Assembly (NCBI GenBank): GCA_040880365.1
Contig: JBBDIO010000152.1
Span: 1-29,136, forward strand
Reading direction: 5' to 3'
DNA length: 29,136 nt
Origin: JBBDIO01 sp040880365
GTDB lineage: Bacteria > Chloroflexota > Anaerolineae > Caldilineales > Caldilineaceae
Positions 6,650 through 15,472 of this stretch are shown here, in pieces. A model generated the notes under the pieces. The model searched no databases. It was not told the DNA's origin and saw only the letters and a program-made list of their open reading frames with translations. Position 1 is the first letter of the stretch. Each line of letters starts with the position of its first letter. The position numbers and the translations under genes are program-made.

Positions 6650-7618
6650 TCAGGGAATCAACAGAACTTTGCCCTTGGTGTTGCGGCCTTCCATATAATC
6701 ATGGGCGGCTTTGGCTTCGGCGAGAGGGAACGTCGTATCGACGCGCACATTCAGCTCACCGGCTTCGAGCCAGCCAAACACATCGTTGGCCCGCCACAAC
6801 AGCTCTTCGCGCGTTGCCAGATAGGGCGCCGAAGTGGGACGGGTGAGGAAGAGCGACCCCTTTTGGTTGAGAATCTGGGGATCGATGGGCGCGACTGCGC
6901 CGCTGGCCTGTCCAAAGAGCACCATGTAGCCGCGCGGGCGCAGGCAGTTCAGGCTTTTGTCGAAGGTGGTTTTGCCCACACTGTCATAGACCACATGTAC
7001 CCCTTGCCCATTGGTCAGGCGTTTGATCTCTTCTTCGAAATCGGCCTGGGTGTAGAGAATCACCTCATCCGCCCCGGCATTGCGCGCCAGTTTGGCCTTT
7101 TCTTCGGTAGAAACTGTGCCCACGACCCACGCCCCGGCTTTTTTCGCCATCTGTACCAGCAGCAAGCCCACGCCACCGGCCGCGGCATGGATTAGCGCAG
7201 TGTGTCCGGGTTGCAGAGGGAATGTGCTGTGGGCCAGAAAATGGGCCGTTAACCCTTGCAGCATGACTGCGGCCGCGGTTTGCGTGCCGACGCTATCGGG
7301 AATCTTCACCAGCAAGCGTGTCGCCACGGCCACTTCTTCGGCATAGGAATTTGGCCCCATCGTCCAGGCAACGCGGTCACCGGGCGCAAACTCGGTTACA
7401 TTCTGGCCGACGCTTTGGATAACGCCTGCGCCTTCCAGACCGGGGATAAAGGGCTTCTGGAGCGGGTAGGCTCCCGTCCGGTGGTAGATGTCGATAAAGT
7501 TCAGACCCGCGGCTTCCAGCTTGACCAGGGCCTCGTCGGCTTGTGGTTTGGGCGCGGGGGCATCTTCATAGCGGAGCTGGTCCGAGCCGCCAAATTCGTG
7601 CACACGGATTGCTTTCAT
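6650..7618 (-). CDS. qor: Zinc-free NAD(P)H:quinone oxidoreductase (MDR family)
   Basis: A 322-residue medium-chain reductase expected to reduce quinones or enones with NAD(P)H in the cytoplasm. The N-terminal GroES-like fold carries GLNFIDIYHRTGAYP and IPGLEGAGVIQSVG. The nucleotide-binding Rossmann motif is HAAAGGVGLLLVQMAKKAGA at about 145-164. The protein ends in the family's GKVLLIP. The zinc ligands of alcohol dehydrogenases are absent, as in quinone reductases. Length and start are normal; the ribosome binding site is AAAGGAA about 7 bases before ATG. It has a promoter candidate of its own, so it is probably monocistronic, and it ends at the shared terminator. The substrate cannot be fixed from sequence. 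Confidence 0.93.
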   Translation of the reverse strand: MKAIRVHEFGGSDQLRYEDAPAPKPQADEALVKLEAAGLNFIDIYHRTGAYPLQKPFIPGLEGAGVIQSVGQNVTEFAPGDRVAWTMGPNSYAEEVAVATRLLVKIPDSVGTQTAAAVMLQGLTAHFLAHSTFPLQPGHTALIHAAAGGVGLLLVQMAKKAGAWVVGTVSTEEKAKLARNAGADEVILYTQADFEEEIKRLTNGQGVHVVYDSVGKTTFDKSLNCLRPRGYMVLFGQASGAVAPIDPQILNQKGSLFLTRPTSAPYLATREELLWRANDVFGWLEAGELNVRVDTTFPLAEAKAAHDYMEGRNTKGKVLLIP

Positions 7619-7717
7619 GGTGAGGTTCCTTTCCTCGTTGGCAGTTTTGCCTGTGAATACGTTTCGATGCGTGCGCGTTGTGATGAATGCGCTGAAATAG
7701 TTGCGTTGTATGTGTCT

Positions 7718-7746
7718 ATTGTAAGCCTACTTGCGACGCGTGTCCC
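7718..7746 (-). promoter_or_regulatory. Promoter candidate for qor
   Basis: On the reverse strand GGGACA (7741-7746) and TACAAT (7718-7723) are 17 bp apart, about 100 bp before the qor start. Confidence 0.4.
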
Positions 7747-7774
7747 ATTGGGCGCGCGCCTGGCAGGCTAGCCG

Positions 7775-7798
7775 GTCAATTGCACAGTCAATTGCGCA
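7775..7798 (+). repeat. 12-bp tandem repeat over the stop codon of the FadN-like gene
   Basis: GTCAATTGCACA is followed by GTCAATTGCGCA. The stop codon of the reverse-strand gene lies in the second copy, so the first copy looks like a duplication of the gene's 3' end. Confidence 0.8.
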
Positions 7799-10370
7799 GT
7801 GGTTTGCCCGTGCGCAGCATATGCGCCATGCGCGCCTGGGTGTTGGGTTCGCCGGCCAGCCGCACAAACGCTTCGCGCTCTCTTTCTAAAAAGGTTTCTT
7901 CGGGCTGCCAACCGGCGTCGCCATCGCCACACAGCACATGCGCCAGCTGATGCGCGATCGCGCAATCGTAGTCGGTGAATTGCCCGCGGCTTTGGCGGTC
8001 TTCGATGCGGGCATCGAGCAGTGCGCGCCCGGCGCGGCCCGCAGCATAGACTTGTGCGGCGGCGTTTTTGGGGCGGGGCTGGGCCGCCAGAGCATAGAGC
8101 TGCGCGCGCGCCGTTTCGATCAGGCGCATGGGGTTCATGGCGACTATGTCGTCGGGGTCCAATAGCCCCAGACGCTGGGCATCGTGGGCCGATGTGGAAA
8201 CCCTGGCCCCCACAATGGTATCGAAGATTCGTTCCAGCCCGGCGGGCATGGCATGGGAATCCGCGCCGGGGTATACATGGCGGCGCGTCAATTCTTTGCA
8301 GCCGCCCCAGCCGGGGATCAAGCCTACGCTGGTCTCCACCAGGCCCAGATAGGTCTCGGCCTGGGCCACCACGCGCTGCGCTGCCAGACAGACTTCGACG
8401 CCGCCGCCCAGCACGCGCTGAAAGGGCGCAGCGACCACCGGGCGGGCGGCGCGCCGCAGATCCAGAAACAGATATTGGCCGCGTTGGATGAATTTGGAAA
8501 GGGTATCCCAATCTTGCGCCTGGGCTGCGTCGAGCATGTGCTGGAGATTGGCCCCTACACAGAAATGCACACCGGCATTGGCGATGAGCAAGCCTGCCAC
8601 GGATGTGCCATCATTCCCTGTCGGCCTTTGGTCTGTGTTGCCTGTGCCTTCCAGCAGCGCATCGCGCGCGGCTTCCAGCGCGTCTAGCGAGCCGGGGTCC
8701 AGCGCATTGAGCTTGGAGTGAAATTCCAGCAGCAGCATGGGCTGGGGGGTGGTCTCTGTGCCCGGGACCAGATGCACCGTCGCCGAGTCGTTGGCATAGA
8801 CGGCCTTGCCTTTGCGGTGGATGGCGGGCATATCCCAGCGCACACTATCGCCCGCCACCGGCACATAGGTCGTGCGGGTTGGGTCGTAGACCCACGCGTC
8901 TGTGTCTTCGGTTGTGTAGAAGCTGGTATGGCCCTGCGCCAGCATTTCGCCGACCCAGGCGGGCGGTTCGATGCCGCTGGCGGTCATGCGCGCGGCGGTG
9001 TCTGCGACGCCCAGCGCATCCCACAGCTCGAACGGCCCCATTTCCCAGATGAACCCCCAGCGCATGGCGCGGTCGATATCCACGATGCTATCGGCAATTT
9101 CGGGCAGCCGGCGCGCAGCATAGACCAGGGCATGTGCCACTGTGTGCCAAACCAGCGCCGCGCCGCGATCCTGGGGGTCGGTATCGAATTGGGCGAGGAT
9201 GGCGCGCAGGCGTTCGACCAGAGGCGCACGGCGCAGCGCGTGCAGCGCAGGAAAATCGGGCGTCTGGGGCGGGTGATAGTCTACCGTGCCAGCGCGCGCG
9301 GCTTGCAGGTCCAGTGTCCAGAATGCGCGGGTGCCCTCGTCATCGGTCACGGTCTTGTAAAAGCCCTGTCCCCGTTTGGAACCCAGATGTCCGGCGGCGA
9401 TGAGCGTATCCCACGCGGCCGTATGCAGGGGGGCCTGTAGCGCGTCGCGGTCGGGATCGTGGGCAATCAACGTGTAGAGATTGCGGTTGATCTGCGCCAT
9501 GACATCAATGCCGATCACATCCAGCAGCCGAAACAACCCCGAACGCGGCCGCCCAATCAACGGGCCTGCCAGATAGTCCACTTCATCGACTGTATATCCT
9601 CGCTCTACGGCAAATTCCAGGGTCTGGCTGATGATGTAGCTAATCATGCGGTTGGCGATGAAGTTGGGCGTATCACGGCAGATGACTACGCCTTTGCCCA
9701 GGCTGTGGATGGCAAATGTGCGCAGTTGCTGCACAATGGCCGGGTCGGTCGCGGGGGTGGGGATTAGCTCTAGCAGATAGAGATAGCGGGGTGGGTTGAA
9801 GAAATGTGCGCCCAAAAAGCGGCGCGCAAAATCAGCGCTGCGCCCGGCGGTGATGGCCGCGATGAGCAGCCCCGATGTATTGGTCGAGATGATGGCGTGC
9901 GCCGGGGCCGCCGCTTCGATCCGCGCCATGAGCGCCTGTTTAGGCTCCAGTTTTTCGACAATGGCTTCGATAATCCAGTCGCTGCGCCCCACGCACGCGT
10001 CCAGGTCATCTTCCAGATTGCCCAGCGTGATATTCTGCGCGAGCTGGGGCGTATAGAGATGGGCCGGGCGCGCGCTGCGCATGCGTTCAAACCCCGCGGC
10101 GACAATGCGATTGCGCGGGGCGTGTTCGGCAGGCGCATCCGCAGGCGTATCGCCAGAAGCATCGGGCGCAGGTTCGTCGGGGGCGGCCATATCCAGCAGA
10201 TAGACCGTCAGCCCGGCATTCGCCAGATGCGCGGCGATGGCTGCGCCCATCGTGCCCGCGCCGATGACTGTGGCAGTTTTAATGTTGGCGTTTTTTATAG
10301 GTGTGGGCGCAGTTTGGGCAGGCGCGGGTTCGCGGCCGGCAGCGGGGGCAGGTTTGCGATCAGTGCTCAC
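7788..10370 (-). CDS. fadN: 3-hydroxyacyl-CoA dehydrogenase/enoyl-CoA hydratase fusion (FadN-like)
   Basis: An 860-residue fusion for two beta-oxidation steps: hydration of enoyl-CoA and NAD-dependent oxidation of 3-hydroxyacyl-CoA. Order: low-complexity leader (1-30), NAD-binding motif TATVIGAGTMGAAIAAHLAN (~33-52), dehydrogenase core with STNTSGL, GAHFFNPPRYLYLLELIP and DTPNFIANR, 3HCDH C-terminal domains (to ~470), then a crotonase domain (~530-740) with oxyanion loop FCVGANL and VETSVGLIPGWGG. Dehydrogenase-first order is that of B. subtilis FadN, opposite to E. coli FadB. The Rossmann domain carries an Ala/Pro-rich insert (~67-90). GTG start at 10370 with AGGA 9 bases upstream. The thiolase and acyl-CoA dehydrogenase that usually accompany FadN are not in this window. 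Confidence 0.93.
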   Translation of the reverse strand: MSTDRKPAPAAGREPAPAQTAPTPIKNANIKTATVIGAGTMGAAIAAHLANAGLTVYLLDMAAPDEPAPDASGDTPADAPAEHAPRNRIVAAGFERMRSARPAHLYTPQLAQNITLGNLEDDLDACVGRSDWIIEAIVEKLEPKQALMARIEAAAPAHAIISTNTSGLLIAAITAGRSADFARRFLGAHFFNPPRYLYLLELIPTPATDPAIVQQLRTFAIHSLGKGVVICRDTPNFIANRMISYIISQTLEFAVERGYTVDEVDYLAGPLIGRPRSGLFRLLDVIGIDVMAQINRNLYTLIAHDPDRDALQAPLHTAAWDTLIAAGHLGSKRGQGFYKTVTDDEGTRAFWTLDLQAARAGTVDYHPPQTPDFPALHALRRAPLVERLRAILAQFDTDPQDRGAALVWHTVAHALVYAARRLPEIADSIVDIDRAMRWGFIWEMGPFELWDALGVADTAARMTASGIEPPAWVGEMLAQGHTSFYTTEDTDAWVYDPTRTTYVPVAGDSVRWDMPAIHRKGKAVYANDSATVHLVPGTETTPQPMLLLEFHSKLNALDPGSLDALEAARDALLEGTGNTDQRPTGNDGTSVAGLLIANAGVHFCVGANLQHMLDAAQAQDWDTLSKFIQRGQYLFLDLRRAARPVVAAPFQRVLGGGVEVCLAAQRVVAQAETYLGLVETSVGLIPGWGGCKELTRRHVYPGADSHAMPAGLERIFDTIVGARVSTSAHDAQRLGLLDPDDIVAMNPMRLIETARAQLYALAAQPRPKNAAAQVYAAGRAGRALLDARIEDRQSRGQFTDYDCAIAHQLAHVLCGDGDAGWQPEETFLEREREAFVRLAGEPNTQARMAHMLRTGKPLRN

Positions 10371-10507
10371 GGTGATTGTCCTTCTTGCTTGCTTCTTCGT
10401 TGCGCCGGCGAATTGTGCATGCCGGATGGGTTACACGCCACAGGCCGGGTTGTGGTGGACAGCCACATGTCGCCACGTGCCGGGCAGGGGGCTGCGCAGG
10501 CAGTGTG

Positions 10508-11959
10508 TCAGGCGGGCTGTGGCTCCAGATGCACCAACGCTTCGCCTACATTGGGGATGGCGGCGCGGATGGCATCCTGGAGCTGGGTGCTGAGTTCATG
10601 CGCCTCGCGCACCGACAGATCGCCATCTACCCACGCTTCCAGCACAATAAATAGTTTACCCTCTACTTGCCGAGTCTGGATATTATGGGGATGGCTGATG
10701 CGGGAGATTTCGGCGGTGGCCACTTCGATCTGCTGAGAAATGCGTTCGTGCAGGCCCCGACTGACGCGCGCGCTGGGCAGAAACTCATGGGAGGCCAGCT
10801 CGATGTGCGTGTGGACCGCGGTCAGGCTGGGTTGGCGGTCCAGAATCGTATTTTCCAGTGTGTCTACCAGATCGTGGGCATTGCTGAGCGACAGCATGGG
10901 GTCTACCCCTACATGCAGGTGCATACTCAGATAGTCGCCTTCCTGCTGGATCCACGATTCGTGGACGACGACACTCAATTCCTGGGCGGCCAGTTTGGCG
11001 GCGCTGTAGAGATCGGCGGCGCTGTCCACATCGCGTTCGGCTTCGGCGTGGACGGTCACATCGGTCACGCCGGGCAGCGTCAACAGCCGCCGGCGTACTT
11101 CATCGGCGATGGCGTTGCCCTCTTGCACCGAAAGCTGGGGCGCAACGCGCACATGCAGGTCGATCGCCACCTGGTCAACGACGCCCCGGCTACGGATGCG
11201 GTGATAGCTTTCCACGCCCGCGACTTCTGCTACAATCGCACCAATGTTTTCGGGGGCCAGCGGCGCTTCGTCGATGAGCGCGGGGATATTCTCGCGCACA
11301 GTATCCACGCCAATCTTGGCAATGATGCCTGCGACCAGCAACGCGACCAGAGCATCGACCCAGAGGTAGCCTGCACGGACCAGAACGAGGCCCACCAGCA
11401 CGGTCGCACTCACGCCGATGGTCGCCAGCGCATGGCGGGCATCGGCGCGCAGAAATTCGCTGTCCAATTGGCGGCCTTTGCGCATCTCCCACACGCCGAT
11501 GCAGCCCTGGATGGTGGCGCCCACGACCAGCGCGCCTACGCTCCACGCGTTGACAGTGACGGGCGGCGGGTCCAGCAGCCGGTTGATGGCATCGCGTCCC
11601 AATTCCCAGGCTGTAATGAAAAAGATGCCTGCCAGCAACAGCGCGGCCAGCGTTTCATATTTGCGATGCCCATAGGGGTGTTCCCGATCCGGTGGACGGC
11701 TGCTCAGGCGCACGGCGATGAGTCCGACCAGGTTGGAGACGCCGTCGAACAGCGTATCCAGCCCATCGGCGATCAGACTCAGCGCGCCGGTCCAGAAACC
11801 AACGCCCAATTTCGCCGTCATCGCGACGATGTGCAGCAACAAGGTAATGAACAGAACGCGCTGGATGCCGCTATAGTTGCGCACCGAATCGTGGGCATTG
11901 GACGCGCCACCGGCACGGGGGGACAGTGGCGTGGGTTCCAAATCGCCTGCATGAGACAT
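10508..11959 (-). CDS. Cation diffusion facilitator (CDF) with extended C-terminus
   Basis: A 483-residue proton-coupled divalent-metal exporter. The six-helix membrane domain covers about 30-215. The transport site normally has DxxxD in helix 2 and HxxxD in helix 5. Here helix 2 has Asp68 and Asp72 (DGLDTLFDG), but helix 5 reads ADARHALATIG, giving His176 and Thr180 in place of Asp. The cytoplasmic part is about 270 residues and reads as three successive ferredoxin-like modules: DLHVRVAPQLSVQEGNAIAD, MHLHVGVDPMLSLSNAHDLV and VLEAWVDGDLSVREAHELST. Most family members have one. It starts 8 bp after the C25 peptidase stop with no ribosome binding site of its own, so translational coupling is likely. 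The metal cannot be assigned. Confidence 0.92.
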   Translation of the reverse strand: MSHAGDLEPTPLSPRAGGASNAHDSVRNYSGIQRVLFITLLLHIVAMTAKLGVGFWTGALSLIADGLDTLFDGVSNLVGLIAVRLSSRPPDREHPYGHRKYETLAALLLAGIFFITAWELGRDAINRLLDPPPVTVNAWSVGALVVGATIQGCIGVWEMRKGRQLDSEFLRADARHALATIGVSATVLVGLVLVRAGYLWVDALVALLVAGIIAKIGVDTVRENIPALIDEAPLAPENIGAIVAEVAGVESYHRIRSRGVVDQVAIDLHVRVAPQLSVQEGNAIADEVRRRLLTLPGVTDVTVHAEAERDVDSAADLYSAAKLAAQELSVVVHESWIQQEGDYLSMHLHVGVDPMLSLSNAHDLVDTLENTILDRQPSLTAVHTHIELASHEFLPSARVSRGLHERISQQIEVATAEISRISHPHNIQTRQVEGKLFIVLEAWVDGDLSVREAHELSTQLQDAIRAAIPNVGEALVHLEPQPA

Positions 11960-11967
11960 GGGGCGTG

Positions 11968-14900
11968 CTAATCCGCGCTTTGCAGCGTGGGCAGATACTG
12001 ATTGTTCTGCGAATTTAGTCGCGCGGGCATCAGCGGATCGCCCAGCAGCAGGAAGGTTTTCAACACATCCTGACAGCAGCTTTGGCGGCGGACTTCGGCA
12101 TAGCCTGCCTCGATCAGTTCACCCATGCGCGCGGTCATGGGGTCTGCCTCCCACAGCGCTTCATGAAAGCCCTTTTGCAACATATCGTGGGCATAGACAA
12201 TGCTCAGCCCAGAGGGTCCCCAGGTGGCGACGGCCCCGCCCGAAGGCCGCAGGACCAGGCGTTCGTCCAGTGTGAAATGGGCGGGCGCGGGTTCGGAGAA
12301 GAGCGATGTATAGCAGGTCATCGACAGGCCGATAAAGAGTTCATCCAGGTTGTGCAGATTGTTGACATCGACCAGGCCAAAAAGTTGGTTGTTCTCCGAA
12401 TCGGGCGTGGTTCCGGCCCATTTCCAGTGGTTGGCATGGCCCGTATAGGTCACAAGCCCTGCGCCCTCGTTCATGAGCTGTATGGATTTTTGCTGGGCGG
12501 CATCGGGGTCGTTGGTAAACCACGCAGCATAGGATTCGTAGAGGGCACGATATTCGCTATCCAGCCCCGCGAGTTGGGCAGGGGTGAGCGCGACGTTGAA
12601 ATAGTGGCGTTTCACACGTATGCCGCCCGGCTTGAGCGCATTGATCGATTCGGCAGAGGCCACAAAGTCGCCCGCGTCATCCAGTGTGCCATCGGGGCGG
12701 AAGTAGTCGTCGGCGATTTGCAGCGACGTGCGCCGCCAGGGCGCATTCACGTCGGATGCCTGCTCGTAGCGCACAATTTTGTTGACCACGCTGCGCAATT
12801 CGGTGCTGTTGATCACCGGCAGCCGCCCGACCCAGATATCCATAGCAAACGCGCTTTCGTTCAGCGGATCCGCGCCGTCGAGTTGCCCATAGCAGCTTTC
12901 GCACGCGGTCTGACCGTTGTGGGGATCCACATGTGCCAGATAGGGCGGGATGAAATTGGGATTGCCATAGGTCAGAATGCTGTGGGGATCGTGGGGGCCG
13001 TCGCCCACAAAGACGACCGAGATGGGGGCAGGACGCCAGGTTGCCACGCTGTGGCGCAAAAAGTTGCGAATGGCATTGGGCGCGACTTGCCCAAAACTCC
13101 AGCTATCGTAGATGTGTTGGGGCGTTACGACTGCCACGCTATAGCCCTGGTCGCGGCGCAGTTGGAGCAACGGCTCCAGCGTGTTGTGAAACTCGGCGGG
13201 CGCGATGTAGAGCGCGTCGGCGCCGCCTGCGCGCAAATTGATGGGGGTATGGGCGGCGATGTCCGGCGCGTGGACGGTGCCGGGTCCGGCGATGATATAG
13301 TGGCCTACGCCACCCGTGCAGTCGTCACAGGCCGGCTGCGTCGCGCCAAAGAGTTTGTCGTCGCCGGCGTTGGACAAAGCCACCCGCCGCGGCGCAACGG
13401 GGTCGGAGACATCGTAGAGGTGCGCGCCTGCGGGCAAATTGCGCAGTCGATACCGCCAGCTCCCCGCAATGCCGAAAAAGTCTGCGCCGCGATTTTCGCC
13501 ATCCACGCGGAAATTGAGATTCACCGGCTGCTGCCAGTGGACACTGTCAAACAGGATGCCCAACGGCCGCTCCCCGACCAGAAAAGAGACTGTGAGGCTT
13601 GGCGTCGGGGCGGCGAGTGTATGGTCGAAGGTGACATTTTGCATGCTGCCGCCCTGGGCAAAGCTATAGGGGACTTCCTGCTGTGCGCCATCCTGGGCCG
13701 AAAAGCGCAACAGGTGCGGTGTATTGGTGAAGTTGCTGCCTTCCAGCCGATAGAGCGTGCTTTGCAATTGGATTGTGGCATCCAGATCGGTGTCCTGGGC
13801 AAGCGGCAGCGTGGGCGCAATATCTGCGGCAAAGCGCCGGTCGGCAATCGGCACATCGGCGCGGGCCAGCGCGTCGAGATGGAACCAGTAGTCACCGTGT
13901 GTGCCGGGGATGTTGGAGTTGTAGAGTTTGGGCTGACGCCAGACGCCCTGGGCATAGGCGGTGGTGCGAATGGGCGCAGCGGCGGCAGCGGCGGGCGCAA
14001 CGCTCATGCGCGCGCGGTCGGTATTGCCCTGGGCCAGCCAATAGGTAGCAGTCAGATTCCACAGATCGCCGGGGGGCGGTGCATAAAAGCGCAGAGCATC
14101 GTTTGCACCATCGATGCGCCCGTTGTCGTTGGCATCGATGATGTGCAGTGCGACTTCTTCGCCGTTGTGATAGAGCGCCAATGTGTTGGTGGCGGGATTG
14201 GATAGCCCTGCCGCGCCCAGATCGGCGGCTTTGAGTTCCTGAATACCGCCTGTCGCGACCGTGATTTTCCACGCCGCCTGATTTGCCAGCGGATTGGTCG
14301 GGGGCACGGCTTCCAGGGCATAGGCCCCGGCCACGCCCACTGTCGCCGCGGCCTGCGCGTCACCTGCGCCGGGGCGGATCACATTGCCGATTTCGGCCCG
14401 GATCTGATCCACCTGGACGAGCTGACCACTTGTGACATCCTGATAGATGGGGTTGAAGGCGATAATGATTTCCGCCTGGCCCCGGGTGCGGCTTTCGCGC
14501 AGAATGGTGAGCGGGCTGGTGGGCAGAGGCGGCGCGGCAAACGGTTCCACATAGTCGGGCCGGGTGTAATCCAGCGCATTCGGTGTGAGCGACGGCGCAG
14601 GTGGCAATGCGCCGCTAAAAGGGCGGGTGACCTGTTCCAGAATCTGGATATTGATCAATTCCTGGGCGGGGATATCGTTCATGCGCGGCCAGACACTGAA
14701 GCTATAGATGGGCAGCAGATGCTCGCCCGCGAGCTGGCTGGCGAATTCTGCCTGCCAATCGGTGGTGGCCTGTTCGGCAGCCGTCTGTTCCAGATTTTGC
14801 GTTGTACGTGTCCAGGCGAAGCTAACCCCGTGGGCCGTATCTGCGATTTGCACGCCCGAATTCTGCATTTCTGAACTCTGTATTTTCGCACCTTGTATGG

Positions 14901-15015
14901 CCGCAGGCGTCGCAGCCACTACCGCCGGGCTTTGCACGCCCAATGCTGGGATAACCAAACCGATGCCCAGCAGAACAGTCAGCACGCGTCGTGCCAGGAT
15001 ATTCATGAACACCAT
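11968..15015 (-). CDS. Secreted C25-family (gingipain-like) cysteine peptidase
   Basis: A 1015-residue exported protein. The signal peptide is MVFMNILARR followed by a hydrophobic stretch, with likely cleavage near VVAATPA (~30-36). Residues ~90-600 match the pro/N-terminal part typical of bacterial C25-like proteins (ELKAADLGAAGL, DANDNGRIDGANDALRFY). The peptidase region starts around residue 600: PISVVFVGDGPHDPHS, WVGRLPV, catalytic His860 in GLVTYTGHANHW and catalytic Cys901 in IGLSMTCYTSLFSEP, then SGGAVATWGPSG and TFLLLGDPLMPARL. The dyad spacing and surrounding motifs fit the family well. No C-terminal sorting domain or anchor is seen. ATG 15015 has GGAG 5 bases upstream. Probably cotranscribed with the CDF gene. 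Cleavage specificity cannot be predicted. Confidence 0.9.
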   Translation of the reverse strand: MVFMNILARRVLTVLLGIGLVIPALGVQSPAVVAATPAAIQGAKIQSSEMQNSGVQIADTAHGVSFAWTRTTQNLEQTAAEQATTDWQAEFASQLAGEHLLPIYSFSVWPRMNDIPAQELINIQILEQVTRPFSGALPPAPSLTPNALDYTRPDYVEPFAAPPLPTSPLTILRESRTRGQAEIIIAFNPIYQDVTSGQLVQVDQIRAEIGNVIRPGAGDAQAAATVGVAGAYALEAVPPTNPLANQAAWKITVATGGIQELKAADLGAAGLSNPATNTLALYHNGEEVALHIIDANDNGRIDGANDALRFYAPPPGDLWNLTATYWLAQGNTDRARMSVAPAAAAAAPIRTTAYAQGVWRQPKLYNSNIPGTHGDYWFHLDALARADVPIADRRFAADIAPTLPLAQDTDLDATIQLQSTLYRLEGSNFTNTPHLLRFSAQDGAQQEVPYSFAQGGSMQNVTFDHTLAAPTPSLTVSFLVGERPLGILFDSVHWQQPVNLNFRVDGENRGADFFGIAGSWRYRLRNLPAGAHLYDVSDPVAPRRVALSNAGDDKLFGATQPACDDCTGGVGHYIIAGPGTVHAPDIAAHTPINLRAGGADALYIAPAEFHNTLEPLLQLRRDQGYSVAVVTPQHIYDSWSFGQVAPNAIRNFLRHSVATWRPAPISVVFVGDGPHDPHSILTYGNPNFIPPYLAHVDPHNGQTACESCYGQLDGADPLNESAFAMDIWVGRLPVINSTELRSVVNKIVRYEQASDVNAPWRRTSLQIADDYFRPDGTLDDAGDFVASAESINALKPGGIRVKRHYFNVALTPAQLAGLDSEYRALYESYAAWFTNDPDAAQQKSIQLMNEGAGLVTYTGHANHWKWAGTTPDSENNQLFGLVDVNNLHNLDELFIGLSMTCYTSLFSEPAPAHFTLDERLVLRPSGGAVATWGPSGLSIVYAHDMLQKGFHEALWEADPMTARMGELIEAGYAEVRRQSCCQDVLKTFLLLGDPLMPARLNSQNNQYLPTLQSAD

Positions 15016-15138
15016 ATAATCTCCATTTTGTGCAGTTAGCCTCTTGGTATTCCGCCCAAACCTGTTGCCTGCTTTGTCTACAAGTTTCGGAACCGTGGGC
15101 CGTTTTCAGGCAATTTTCCAACCTGTATCTCTGGTTTT

Positions 15139-15168
15139 AGTATAGCAGATGCTGGGGCGATTGCGATG
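15139..15168 (-). promoter_or_regulatory. Extended -10 promoter candidate for the C25 peptidase
   Basis: The reverse strand reads TGCTATACT (15139-15147), an extended -10 element, with a weak -35 (TCGCAA) 16 bp upstream. The leader would be about 115 nt. Confidence 0.45.
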
Positions 15169-15351
15169 ATTTCCTCTGCGGACTGGTCTGGGGGAGGCGC
15201 GGGGTGCGTGGCCGAGGTGTGACTGGATCGGACGGCGCATGAATTGGGGCATGAATGAGGCTTGAATCGGACATGTACACGCTGTTCTTACACTGGAAAC
15301 ATGGGTGGGAATTGGGCTTTTGCAGGCACAGCCAGGTCTGAAATTCTGCAC

Positions 15352-15390
15352 AAAAAAACAGGCGATCCACTGTGCCGGATCGCCTGTTTT
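15352..15390 (-). terminator. Terminator of the PEP-CTERM gene
   Basis: An 11-bp perfect stem (ACAGGCGATCC/GGATCGCCTGT), extended by A-T pairs, with an 8-base loop and a seven-T run on the reverse strand. Confidence 0.92.
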
Positions 15391-15472
15391 GAGTTGTATA
15401 CCGATTGCATATCTGATGTCAAAAAGATGTCAGATTTACGATACTGCCTGGCTATATGGTTCTTCCTGAGGT

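Larger units (their letters stand above)
15016..15472. other. Intergenic region between peptidase and PEP-CTERM genes
   Basis: No gene seen. It contains the peptidase promoter candidate (15139-15147) and the PEP-CTERM gene terminator (15352-15390). The stretch between them shows no clear structure. Confidence 0.6.

Noticed and set aside
10667..11971. 434-codon open frame opposite the CDF gene
   Set aside because: The CDF frame has a membrane domain and metal-site motifs; the opposite frame is a Gln/His/Asp-rich shadow.
12082..14205. 707-codon open frame on the forward strand opposite the C25 peptidase
   Set aside because: It is the antisense shadow of a GC-rich gene with signal peptide and catalytic motifs; its translation is Arg/His/Gly/Gln-rich and matches no family I recognise.
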